This document shows positions 1 to 10,250 of a stretch of DNA of 64,000 bases, one piece after another. The position numbers and the translations under genes are program-made. The notes below the pieces were generated by a model. It was not told the origin of the DNA and searched no databases. It worked only from the letters and a program-made list of their open reading frames with translations. Origin of the DNA: Diprion similis (lineage: Eukaryota > Arthropoda > Insecta > Hymenoptera > Diprionidae). Location of the stretch: the NCBI RefSeq assembly GCF_021155765.1, contig NC_060105.1, positions 12,805,001 to 12,869,000 of the forward strand, written 5' to 3'. Numbering within the stretch: the stretch's first letter is position 1; each line of letters begins with the position of its first letter.

Positions 1-2290
1 TTCGATCTTCGTTTACGATGGCTACTTTTTTTTAAGATATAATTTTGTATAATTCCACCGGAACACTTCTTTTTATTATGTTGGGATTGTTGAATATTTA
101 AGTATACAATATAGCACTAATATTAATCACGATCAGCAGATAGCAAGATTGAATTAAATATTTCAAGAAACAAAATTTGTTTTGGTGAATTTGTTAAAAT
201 AAGTTTTCAAAATATATTAAGTCATTGTAGAGTAAAATCGAATAAATTTATCAGAGTTTTCATTATTTAGAATTAATGTAAAATAAAACGTCGATATCTG
301 GGCTTTCGTTTATAATTTTGGATTTTATTATTCTGATATGTCCAAAGAAATTTTTATAGCTCACGAATATATCAATTTGATGAATACTCGATGCACTAAT
401 ATCTCGTAGTAAAATTATTAAAGTAACGATTTTTGACTCACCAAATTTTCCAAATGAATAAAATTTGGGGATTCAAATAGTCTGATCATTTGAAAAGTCT
501 TTAGACGACAGTCACCTAGTTTAAAGAAACATTTTAGTAAAATAAAAATATAAATAAATTAATCTTAACAAATTTCCACAAGGTTGAAGTTAGAAACGTT
601 AACGTAACGAAACATCAGAGAGAAGTTCATTATTGTGTACATACAACTTTGGAATGACTTTCGAGAAGTTGACTTTTGAAGTTATGAGTATATGTATCGT
701 TTATTATATGCTTTACTAAATTTCAGACAATTCTAATCGTGCGAAATAACGATGCTTCCTAAACACGCATCGTTACAATAACGTTACCAACTTCAACCTC
801 ACAAATTTCCTTCATTCAGTTGAATTTTAATCAAATCAAGCAAGGTGTTGGAGAGTTTGATAAATATTATAATACTCACTATCAAGATGTCTTTTGCTCA
901 GTGAGCGCACAGCTTACTAATCGCACATCGCCTGTCTGTTAAAAGAGACGAAGCCGCATGGGCAATATTCGGAGAAAATTCACCGCGTTAAAATTGGTGT
1001 TTACAGATTCTCTATGTTCAAAAACGACCTGGGAAACGACTGAATTATCCTATCCAAATGTTTATAGATATGATTTTTAAATTATATCAAATAGTGCTTT
1101 TCATCGAGATAACGCAGTGGAAATTTATAATGATAATGATGCGAAACTGAAGCAGATGGATCGGAAACAGCTTAATTTATTACAAAATTCTATCCTTGCA
1201 TAAACAATTGTTATATAAATGTAATGAATTGTAAAACTTGGAGCCTTGCTTTGAAATCACATTGTTTTGTCTGGCCACTTGTATATCCCAACAAATTTTT
1301 ATCTAATCGTAAACAATTGAAAATTTGGACCTAATATCTGTGACAAAAGTGACTTTAGCTAAGCTCAAGATTTTATTGATTGCAAAATTCACTTTGGAAA
1401 ATTCAATCAGAAAGCAGACCTGTTTTGCTAATTTTCAAAGTTATGTTTATTTGAATCTGAATTTTGTTATTCTGGTAGTCGTTCATGCCGGTTGCAAGTA
1501 ACAGATATCAATGATTTCTCTGCAAAATGACACAGGACTATAAACTGAAATCACAAATGATAAATATTCATCGATCATTTCCTTTTACAGTGAATCAAAC
1601 ACACCTAATTTGATGAAATAAGAACTATTAACTCCAATACAGGTGGTTTTCCTTCTTAACACAATTGGCTATCAATTCTGATTGCCAGCTTCAGCTTCAT
1701 TTTCTCGAATAACTAATTATTGGATGATTTAGAAATTAAGCATCACAGTGAAACCAGCAGAAGCTACTGTCATCGGAGCAACAAGCTTGAGTCGGTCAAT
1801 ATATGCATACCAGTTTCACTGTCGTAATCTAATCAACGGTCAAGTATCTATTCCTGGTATGGCAGTGATCTCATTATTTGGCATAAATTAAAAGGATCTT
1901 GTTTGAAATAAATGCAACTGCAGCGTGATTGGTACTTTCCAAATTGTATTAGAAAATGATATTGAGACACTTAGATAGGTGCGCCATTCAATCTAACAAT
2001 CAAGGAAAAGACAAGAAACTATCCATAATCCAAAAACCTCTGCAATGTCGTACAAAGTTTACAAAGTTCATACGAACTTTGCTAAATGTCACGAGTAACA
2101 AACATCAATGTATGTATACGTTACGACACATACTTCATTGTGGGTGCAACTAGTCGCCAAAGACCCTGCCTCTGACAGAACTGTCAACGAACAGAGTTAA
2201 AAAGAATGAATCAATGTGCCCGAGTATAGCAAAGAAATATATTGGAGAGGACCTGTGGAGATATTATTATATTCAGTGGGATAGATAGAA
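1..2290. other. AT-rich non-coding stretch, no gene recognised
   Basis: No open frame here resembles a conserved protein and no strong tandem or inverted repeat stands out. If the minus-strand exon at 2313-2521 is real, this stretch would be its first intron plus possible later exons; none could be identified by eye. Confidence 0.5.
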
Positions 2291-2312
2291 TGCAGAACAA
2301 GGAAATCAGTAC

Positions 2313-2521
2313 CTGCTACGATTTCCACCGGAGTGAACCAACCGTGGGACGGTATTTTCTTGAGCTGACGATCCAGTTTTCGAGCCTCCCTGAGGTGCGT
2401 TTGACCCGGGGGGCTCTAATTCCCCTGACGAGCCTTTGCCCTTCCGTTTTCCAGGCTTATGACGTTTTTTCTTAGCCTGAATAGCGAGGACTCGCCTGTT
2501 CACGTCGGTTTTAGCGCTCAT
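2313..2521 (-). CDS. Putative first coding exon of an unidentified basic protein
   Basis: Reading the minus strand from an ATG at 2521, an open frame gives a lysine/arginine-rich start (MSAKTDVNRRVLAIQ, then KKKRHKPGKRKGKG) followed by a Gly/Ser/Pro-rich low-complexity stretch. It is much richer in CpG and GC than its surroundings. The frame reaches a CAG|GTACTG splice-donor-like site at 2313/2312, giving about 69 codons and a phase-2 exon end; read through, it would stop a few codons later. The basic cluster looks like a nuclear or nucleolar localisation signal. I do not recognise the family. Downstream exons would lie at lower coordinates, inside or beyond the window, and I could not find them. 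The alternative is a chance frame in a CpG-rich promoter region. Only the open frame, composition and donor-like site are seen; gene status is inferred. Confidence 0.4.
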
Positions 2522-2830
2522 CGGTTAAGCGCGATGTTAACTTTATTGCCCGTCACCCCCACGTTACTAGCGACAATTTCAAACCACGATGATAAGCTTT
2601 CGGCACTTTTTCCTTCAGATTATTATCCCACCATTTCGTCACACCGTCAGACCAGTCGCAATTCGGATTCGCACACTGTCTCAATCGGCGATTGTTTGAG
2701 TATGGCCGACACGCCGTTTAGAGATTTACCTACCTTTGATTTTATTTTTAGCGAGCGCCACCTGCGATCGTCGAAACAATAGCACTCGAACGACTTGAAA
2801 TATATAAACGCTTTTCACTGGCTGCACTCG
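2522..2830. promoter_or_regulatory. CpG-richer segment upstream of the putative minus-strand exon
   Basis: This segment has many CpG dinucleotides in an otherwise CpG-poor, AT-rich context and lies directly 5' of the putative minus-strand start codon. That is where a promoter or 5' UTR would be expected. No core promoter motif was identified with confidence. A plus-strand open frame overlapping it (2459-2782) has no recognisable similarity and is probably incidental. Confidence 0.3.
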
Positions 2831-3791
2831 ATGCACACCATGTGCGCACTGAGTACGACGTTCCTAGGATCTCGCTTCTGCTATTGATTGAAAACTGGGG
2901 AAATTGTACTCGGTTGTAACATCCGACCGGAATGCTAGTATTTTTTATTATCTATCGCCATTTTATACTACTAATTCTAAACCAACTCGATTTTAAATGT
3001 CAGAATCCTGCGATTAAATATCTAAACTACATATAAGCTAATCATCTCACTACTTAAAATATCCCTAGATGAGAGATGCCAAAATATACTAGCACCCACA
3101 GCACCCAGACCTCCATGTTGAAATTACGAGATCAGCAGACTGTGGTCGGATTTTCACGGGCAGCAAGATGCTGCCGCACTATTTTGCTGCTACAAAGAAC
3201 TACAACTTTTATTGTACGGTGTATAACAACGTGATACACTACAGATCCTTTTGATATCCATCTAAATAATAGCCTTCAAGACTATTTGTTACATGCTTAA
3301 TCACTATTTTAGACAACCCGATATTCATAACACTCATTTTTATATTATCTTAGAAATGAGACGACATAGTGACTTACCAATGTATGTACTCTAGTGTAAA
3401 GTAAAAATTATTCAAATGCTTGGATATAATATAGTTTAATGCTTCAAATGCAAGACACATTACCGCGGAACATCTGAAAACTATAACAGCAATTATCTAA
3501 TTCAAATTATATGATTTTTCTACGCCGCCGTATTGCAGACAATGTAGCCTACTAGTATACAGGAATGCTTTTCAGAGGCGGACCCAATCTCCATTGTTAA
3601 CATCATGACTATAGCATGGAGACTAGAATAAAGGAGACTTAACTCTAATGGGGAGCATAGAAAAAATGCGTCCTTGAAAAATTTATCGTTAGTAGTTTTA
3701 GATTTAATCAAAAGCAGTATTCGCGCAGCCCTTGCGGGGCTAGCGTGGCTAGTGTGAATCGAGGGTGACTGCGGTCAGGAGCACTAGCATC
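2831..3791. other. Intergenic, no gene seen
   Basis: AT-rich sequence without a credible coding region. It contains the GCAGCA-rich dispersed repeat fragment at 3135-3195, listed separately, and a small GC-rich hairpin-prone stretch near 3725-3780. Confidence 0.5.
3135..3195 (+). repeat. Dispersed repeat fragment, inverted relative to 5858-5912
   Basis: The segment with GGATTTTCACGGGCAGCA, then ATGCTGCCGC and TATTTTGCTGCT matches, in reverse complement, 5858-5905 (GGATTTTCATGGGCAGCA, ATGCTGCCGC, TATTTTGCTGCC). It looks like a fragment of a dispersed repeat family. Both copies can form a GCAGC/GCTGC stem. Confidence 0.55.
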
Positions 3792-4359
3792 TACACGGAG
3801 AGAAAAATCAAGCTTTGAAACGATGAACCTTCATGCTTTCGGACCTTGTAATTTTTACATGCTTTCAAAGCATGAATTTCACGAGTTTAACCGGTGAATT
3901 CATTGTTTAAAAGCGAGATTCTATTCACGGGCTAGAAGGAGGAGATCCATGCTTCAGCCGCATGGACTTCGTGGTCCAAAAGCATGGAGTCTATCGTTTG
4001 AACGCTCGGAATGATTCAAGCCTCCAAACCATGGACTCCACCGCTTGAAACTGTGAGTTTTGAGCGTTTCCCCACCCTGCTCTAGCGGCTTATTAACACT
4101 CGAGACCAAGAGGTTCACAGTTTAGAACCGTGAAAGTCTTGCTTTCGGACCATGGGCTACTGCAAGCTTCTACCCGGTGGTATTCATGGTCCCAAAACGA
4201 CGAGGTTCTTGCTGCAAAAGCATGAGTTTCATGCGTTTCGAGCAGAACTCCTTCCAAGCTTTAGAAGGTTGAATTCATCCTTTAAAAGGATGGTCTTTCC
4301 AAGCCTTCAAAGCTTGAGATGTTTCCATCGTTTCAAAGCTTGATTTTTCTCTCCGTGTA
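3792..4359. mobile_element. Non-autonomous TIR element (MITE-like), TA target duplication
   Basis: A perfect 35-bp inverted repeat is seen: 3791-3825 is the exact reverse complement of 4326-4360. If the element proper runs from CACGGAGAG (3794) to CTCTCCGTG (4357), it is 564 bp and is flanked by TA on both sides (3792-3793, 4358-4359), the target duplication expected of Tc1/mariner-like transposition. The interior has no transposase frame. It is built of many short palindrome-like motifs around CATGCTTT/AAAGCATG and TTTCAAAGC, so the single strand would fold extensively. The perfect termini suggest fairly recent insertion. Superfamily assignment is inferred from the TA flanks only. Confidence 0.75.
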
Positions 4360-4408
4360 GCTAGCAAACTAGCCGGCAAGTAAAGACCAGTGTCTACAAC
4401 TTGCCGAT

Positions 4409-4528
4409 AGAAACCTGCTACCATGGAGTGTTTTGACTGCGATGACAATTACTCTTTAACGGGATGTGTAGAATGATTCGTTCATTCAACATTTCGTCGT
4501 ATCGAAGCCAGCGTGGTAGCAGGTTTCT
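4409..4528. repeat. Short inverted-repeat element
   Basis: AGAAACCTGCTACCA at 4409-4423 is perfectly complementary to TGGTAGCAGGTTTCT at 4514-4528, enclosing about 90 bp without coding potential. GAT flanks both outer ends, a possible 3-bp target duplication. It may be a tiny MITE, or part of a larger composite with the element ending 50 bp upstream. Confidence 0.45.
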
Positions 4529-4899
4529 GATGGTATTTGTTCCGCTCGTATGAAAAAAAAATCACAAACATGTTTTTAACTATGTATGAACTCGGAATGG
4601 TCCCAAATGATGTAAAAATACATATTTGTAGAGTACTGGTGTATGTTACAGAGAAAAACAGACGAAAAAACTTTAGATGCAATAGCCATAAGAAAAAATT
4701 GCGAAATATGGTTTTCGTGGTTTTTTTTAAATATTTTTTACGTCGACCCCCAATTCTGACTGCAGATTCGTATTTAGCAAGAGAAAATGCACAAGGGAAA
4801 CACAGACCAACCCCCAGTGCGCACAAATTTGCTATTTTTGTGGACCTGTGTAATCAATGTAATAAATCTGTCAACCGAAATTATATAGGAGCATAGGAG

Positions 4900-5470
4900 A
4901 CCTGTACCCTATATAAACGAGTGGAGATCAAGCTCAGAGAGCATTTTCGTTATACAAATTTCTAATTGATACATCGTCACTCTGCCCAAGAGCATTTTTT
5001 AATACAAGTTCTCATTGATACATTGCTACTCTGACCATAGAGCATTTTGATATATCGTTACTCTGCCCATTCTTTTGTTCAATTCCGGTTGGGTATTCTT
5101 GAGTCCAATTATCTTTAGATTGTAATCTATTCTTATCAACTCAGTTCGGAATATTGAAGTAAATATACCGAGGTCAAAGTTAAAATTCAAATTATTTATT
5201 AATTACAAAACCTAAAACCATCAATTGATTCCTCACTTATTGACAACTTGCCTACGGTATCCTTCGCTTCACCATAGAACTAGTTGCCGATTATATAATA
5301 TTGAATCGAGCGAGCAAGGTAAGTTCTTCGAACTCTTATTTCCAATCAAGTTCATTCTCTTATTTACTACACATAATAATTAAAGTATAGTTCAATTACG
5401 CGGGTTTTTGATGCTTATCCATTACACGTCAGTGTTTAATCGATATTTTGGCGACCCAAACTACTGATCG
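4900..5470 (+). mobile_element. Possible solo LTR remnant (tentative)
   Basis: A TATA-like CTATATAAACGAG near 4909 lies upstream of a repetitive transcribed-region-like stretch. The segment ends near TTTTGGCGACCCAAAC (about 5447), which resembles the primer-binding-site neighbourhood (TGGCGACC) following Ty3/gypsy 5' LTRs. No polypurine tract, second LTR or reverse transcriptase frame is present. This rests on a short motif, so confidence is low. Confidence 0.18.
4938..5070 (+). repeat. Tandem repeat, about 51-bp unit, 2.6 copies
   Basis: AGAGCATTTT recurs at 4938, 4989 and 5039. Each copy is followed by a related stretch ending in ACTCTGCCCA or ACTCTGACCA. The copies differ by several substitutions and small indels, and the third is shortened. 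Confidence 0.7.
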
Positions 5471-5590
5471 TATGTCCCAGTTCATTTTCACAACTCAATT
5501 TTGAGTCTAACTCTTAACTTGTCCAGAAGTGACCATTGTGACGTCACACGTCGCTGGTCGCATTCCGATATTTAGTATACTGTCTGTACT

Positions 5591-5725
5591 GGGGGCTTAT
5601 TACGGTTTTGCACTGCTCACATTTCCCACCATCCGAGCATTCTGATTGGTTTAGTACGTTTAATCAACTAATCAGAATGCTTGAATGGTGAGAAATGTTA
5701 GAAGTGAAACCTGTAATGAGCCCCC
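5591..5725. mobile_element. Foldback MITE-like element
   Basis: The left arm begins GGGGGCTTATTACGG and the right arm, read in reverse complement, begins GGGGGCTCATTACAGG. Both arms continue with similar sequence for about 55-60 bp up to GCATTCTGATT, so nearly the whole 135-bp element is one imperfect hairpin with a short loop around 5651-5668. There is no coding capacity. The target duplication is not clear. It lies about 330 bp upstream of the NOL11-like start codon. Confidence 0.65.
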
Positions 5726-5764
5726 TGTTCACAACCTTCTATCAGTTTTGCACTGACGAGTTCG

Positions 5765-5912
5765 TTGTCCTAGGGAGTTTTTAGCACTGCCAGCTAATTT
5801 CGAAACGCACCGCAAGTAGCGCTCCTCTTTATTGGCATTCCTATTGGTCAAAAGTTCGGCAGCAAAATACCGCGGCAGCATTTTGCTGCCCATGAAAATC
5901 CAGTCTGAGACA
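5765..5912 (-). repeat. Dispersed repeat with internal hairpin
   Basis: Read on the minus strand, 5812-5765 (GTGCGTTTCGAAATTA, then GTGCTAAAAACTCCCTA) closely matches 50741-50787 on the plus strand. 5905-5858 matches 3150-3195. A perfect 11-bp stem is present: GGCAGCAAAAT at 5858-5868 pairs with ATTTTGCTGCC at 5880-5890. This is a dispersed family with at least three fragments in the window, each upstream of a gene or putative gene. Confidence 0.55.
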
Positions 5913-5996
5913 AACTCAGATCCAGATAGTACAGAGATCATTGATGTAAATATAAACTACTAACCAGTGTGGAGATATCAGCGTATTTTAAATAGC

Positions 5997-6002
5997 CACG
6001 TG
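5997..6002. promoter_or_regulatory. Canonical E-box CACGTG upstream of NOL11
   Basis: A CACGTG palindrome lies 51 bp upstream of the NOL11-like start codon. CACGTG is the preferred site of Myc/Max-type bHLH factors, which drive ribosome-biogenesis genes in animals. A site here would fit the gene's role, but a six-base match alone can occur by chance. Confidence 0.4.
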
Positions 6003-6052
6003 CAACCGGACAGATCTCATAATATACGTATTGTGTTTATTAATATGTTATA

Positions 6053-9000
6053 ATGGCTAAACTTAGTTCATATTACACTTTGTGCCCACTTATAGATCAA
6101 CAGAATCTTCTGGGCGTCGAAAAGGATTGTAATCCTGGATGTGTGATAGTTACTTTGGGAAAAAATATCGTTATCAGATATAAGGTTATTTTCAGACACC
6201 ATATCTTCCACACTCTCCGCAACCTTAGAAACTGCCAAAAAATTTTTAATTGTCACACCCAGATAGCCTAATTGTTTACCAGTCTTTGATTATAATGAAC
6301 AAAAATGCAGTAAATTGAGTGTCCACATATCCTTTTAGCAATCGACATTTATAGCAACAAAATGCTAGCCAATGCAGAATTCACCCTCAGATTGACAGAA
6401 ACTTATTGTACTTCACCGTTTCATTAGATTGCATAGTTGTGATTTTCCATTTATTGCCACATTTTTACTAAGAGCTACATAAAGTCTAATTTAATTCACT
6501 CAAGGCACTTCAAATACAACAATCAAATAGGGACACAATTTCTTGGCAACACAATGCTATCTGGTTGGGAATTATTTCTGATTTATGCTGCCTGCACATT
6601 TTTTGTATGATCAAATACTTATATAAATATTCACATACCATTATCAAAATGGTAAGATTCAACTCTGCAGTTATCCAATTTGATTTTTCCATTGCAGTTA
6701 CAGGATTTGAAACAGTTAAGCAGCTGGTCTACCAAGGACCGTCTTACGACACAAGTAATCTACGATGAAATAGATGGTCGGTATGTGGCAGTTTTCAATG
6801 AAATTTACCTTAGGGTATGGCATGAGAGTGCTAGCGACCTTGACAAAGTAAAGAAGCATAAATTTCATAGCCCGTTTCACGCTATACTTCGAATAGATAA
6901 GTATCCCCCAATCCTAGTCTGTCAAAATGGTTCGACAGCATCTCTTACTTGGGCTTTGACAAACCGAAAGTCATGGTATAGCAAAGGGGTGCTCCAAAAG
7001 GAAGAGAATATAAGAGATGCTCAGCTCATAAATATTGGCTCAAAAATGTACTTGTGTATGTTAACGTGTATAGACAATCTCCATGATTATATTGTCGTTC
7101 CACTTGATGGCCAGACATATGTTGAAGACTCTGAAAATGTAAAGAGGATTAAGCTGCAAAGAACTGCAGAAAAACTTGTAGGCCATGTAGTTATCCAGGA
7201 TACAAATAATGCTTACCTTCTCACCTTGTGTAAGTAAAGGAAATCAAGTAATGATATCAAAATTTGACTGATTGTGTTAAATAAACTTCAAATATAGTTC
7301 AACTTTACCTAATTTTTCAGGGTCACATGGACGACTTTACAGTTATCCATTACTTGGCTGCTCTGCTAATCCACCACCAGGGAATTTACTGAGTGTCGTA
7401 ACAGCACTGAACACGAAGCATCCGATCATAATGACTCCCTTGAATGAAATAACAATTGCAGCTTACGGTGCTGATATTCAAGAGGAAGGAGCGGTTTTGG
7501 TTATTTACAACCTTTCGTTTAAATTGGTACAAGCAATCCAGAAACTTAAACTTTATACAAAAGAGGCAAAGTTGTGGAGAATAGAAGACAAGCTGCTCCT
7601 AGCGGCCAATCGCCACTTAGCAGTAGCTCCATTCAGCCTAACACCACAGCGAATTGAAGCAATGATCGGATCTTCGCGTCTTGCACCCAATTCGAATACC
7701 AATGTAAACGGAGACGACAACGAAATTGTTGTTATACAAGAGATGGAAATTGCTAGTTGGGGATCAGAGGTGACGGAGGCTGCAACATTCTCTGATCCTG
7801 TGCCTAAAGATATAAAAGTACAGCTCTCAACGCTAGTCAAAGATGGTCTGCCTGAAGCTGTCATATTAGAAACATTAATCCCTGCTTTAATAAAATCTAG
7901 AGATATTAAAAATATAATTTGGTGTCTAAAGAACTTCAGAGATGTCCCTGAAAAACTTCTGATCAACCTTTTATCGTTTTGTCTTACCACATGTGACGAT
8001 TCGTTCGATTCCGATCAAAATGGATTCACCAATTTTTCTATAGTTGAGCCTTATGGGAGGGTTGTTTTTCTGAATCATATTCTCAGTGTTCATTATTCGG
8101 ACATTTGCCTAATGTCTCATTTAAAAACTGGTCTTAGCTTCAATGAGATCTTGATTTTACTCAATTATTTGACTTCTGCTCTGGACACTACACAAGAAGA
8201 TCGCGAAATGCCACATACAGGAACATCTCAGCCTAGTGAAGAACAGCTACTGGACTGGGCCAGCCTTTTACTCGATTCGCATTATCAACAGTATCTCCTG
8301 TCGCAAGACCCAAAAGTCTATTCATTGCTACAGCAACTCAGCTCAGTGCTAGAAGTGCACGTAAGTATCATCATTTACTTTCAATAAAATTAGTATAAAA
8401 GGTTTCTGCAAGATTTAAAATGGTACTGACAAACAACTTCATTTATTACTTCTTAGAAAATATTCTATTCTTGATCTCTTTCAAAATTCAAATTTAAAGA
8501 AATCGTAATTCGATTGTTATTTTTTATAGTCGTTTGAATATGGATAGAAATCAATAGCTTTTATTATAAAAAATTACGGAAATACCGTGGACAACTTATG
8601 TACATGGTCAAGTAGATACTGTTTTTGCTAAATTATTAATTACATTTGAACATTGTACATCATTCAGACTATCATATTGGATATTTTACGCCAACTCTAC
8701 CAATGTCTAATCCTGATCATCTCAAATTAAATTTTTGTTAATGTGAACAGTATTATGTCAATTAAAAGCTTGTAAAAATTATATGTTAATCATTTGTTGG
8801 GCAGCAGTTGCTCTCTGATATCTTCGGCACTAATAACAGTCATATTTACAGCTAAGTTTGTAGTATAGTCAGTATAATACATTCAGAAAAGCGAACCAAT
8901 AATTTACAGAAATAGTTTGGCAATAAAAAAAGTTCGTCTAAAAACAAATTTTTTATCACTGATTTTGAATTGTTTAATTACGAATATAAATACGCGGTAA

Positions 9001-9267
9001 TTATAGGAAAATTTATGAAATTGGTAGAAAAACTCAGTTGAGCTATGACACTTATAAGGTAGCATATCATTATCAATAACTGACTCTTTGATAGTAACTA
9101 GTTATCATTATGTTATAATTTTATTTCATCATTTCCAGTTTCATGTCATTGATGATCTACAAACTGTAAGATCGTTGGTAGAAAGACTTTCCGACGGTAA
9201 ATCTCTCGGGCCAACTCCGAAGGGTGCTTCGAAATATTATTCCATTGAAGAAGTGAAGTTGTACTAG
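6053..9267 (+). CDS. NOL11: Nucleolar protein 11-like (NOL11), 4 exons, 610 aa
   Basis: Exons read from sequence: 6053-6184, 6698-7229, 7321-8360 and 9139-9267 (stop TAG 9265-9267). Introns are GT-AG (GTTATT, GTAAGT, GTAAGT donors) and every junction keeps the frame. The product is 610 residues; the human protein is about 720. The N-terminus (LLGVEKD, IVIRYK joined to LQDLKQLSSWS, then LRVWHESASDLDKV) aligns without gaps to human NOL11 around its LLGVE and ILYK...GSWS stretch. NOL11 is a metazoan t-UTP component of the small-subunit processome. It partners UTP4/cirhin and supports rDNA transcription and early pre-18S processing in the nucleolus. The family has an N-terminal beta-propeller-like half (here about residues 1-250) and a helical C-terminal half. 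The start has A at -3, and a CACGTG box lies 51 bp upstream. No frameshift or truncation is seen. The 3' end faces the satellite array. The second acceptor is chosen at 6698 because the alternative at 6704 would drop two aligned residues. Confidence 0.9.
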
Positions 9268-9276
9268 GTACTAAGA

Positions 9277-9282
9277 AATAAA
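9277..9282 (+). terminator. Poly(A) signal AATAAA of the NOL11-like gene
   Basis: The canonical hexamer AATAAA begins 10 bp after the stop codon, implying a very short 3' UTR ending near 9300. No competing strong signal was noted before the satellite. Confidence 0.5.
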
Positions 9283-9510
9283 GATGAATTTGCACATTAA
9301 GACATCTGCATTTCGTTTAACTTAATATTAGTTCTTCTTATGTCATGAATCAATCACAGCGAGTCCAGAATTCATTCTATATGGATTGTTTCACAATTCA
9401 TATCGTAGCTGTCTGGCATAAAAAGGTCATAGGTGATCATTTATAAAATACTAACTTTAGAACAAGAAGGAAACACACATATTACGTCCTAGACAAATAG
9501 TACATTATGC

Positions 9511-9605
9511 AACAAGGGAATAAAGTCGGAGATTATTCTCGTGGCTCGCTCGGGCAGTAATCACCCAAGGGAATAATCGATTTTTATTCCTTTGTTACAT
9601 ATATG
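9511..9605. repeat. Foldback (inverted repeat) element
   Basis: GCAACAAGGGAATAAA near 9513, followed by GATTATTC, is mirrored by GAATAATCGA and TTATTCCTTTGTTAC ending near 9598. The arms are about 35-40 bp with a few mismatches and a CG-rich loop (CTCGCTCGGGCAG). This resembles a small non-autonomous element. It lies between the NOL11 3' end and the satellite. Confidence 0.55.
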
Positions 9606-10250
9606 ACTTTATTTCCGACTCAACTCTGGCCACATTTATTGACTCAAACAGTGAGAATCACTCACGCACAGAAGCTGAGTGTTCTATGTCGACCGCAGCG
9701 CGAGTGGGTGGTGCCCTTTTTGGGCGGTTTGTATTTAATGTTTTCCTTTTCCTCATTGGGATGAAATTGACCCTAATACCGACTTTAACGTACAATTTTG
9801 AAGTCAGCGCACTTAAATCACGGTTGATTCTGCTAGTTGATGAAAAAACTTTTTTTCCCGTAAATAAGAGAAAAAAAGTTAAGCGAGAAAAAAATGTCAG
9901 TTTCGTCTTTCTTTTCAGGTCCAAAAAGTTGACTTTATGGTTGAGTCCGGAATGAGCGTATAAAGATTCAGCCGTACTTAATTTTTTCTTGCATTCTCCC
10001 CCACTTTTGGTGTCGATATTTAGTGCTGCAAATTGTGTCAATTGTCCCTCTCAATAACATATGGGGGCTTTCAGATGCTGAATCAGTGGCAAAGGTACAT
10101 TTGACTCAAACCAAATTTCATACAATCAGAGTTGCTGGAATGCTCATTGACAATTCGGTATCATCGAACACTCACAGTTCTCCAAACTGTTTAATTGTAG
10201 GATTATTTTGAAATAAGCAAACCTTGTAAGAAGGCAATGTATTGAACGTT
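9606..10250. other. Unique sequence between NOL11 and satellite, no gene recognised
   Basis: Open frames on both strands (9658-10041 minus, 9686-9955 plus) have no recognisable domain and a biased Lys/Phe/Ser composition. A short GC-rich patch near 9680-9720 is the only compositional feature. I find no support for a gene. Confidence 0.4.

Noticed and set aside
2459..2782. 107-codon plus-strand frame overlapping the putative minus-strand exon
   Set aside because: Its Ser/Leu/Pro-rich translation looks like the antisense of CpG-rich promoter and exon DNA; the minus-strand reading is more protein-like.
4482..4896. Overlapping frames of 114 (-) and 119 (+) codons
   Set aside because: Both have skewed Lys/Phe/Asn composition, no recognisable domain, and lie in repeat-rich DNA between inverted-repeat elements.
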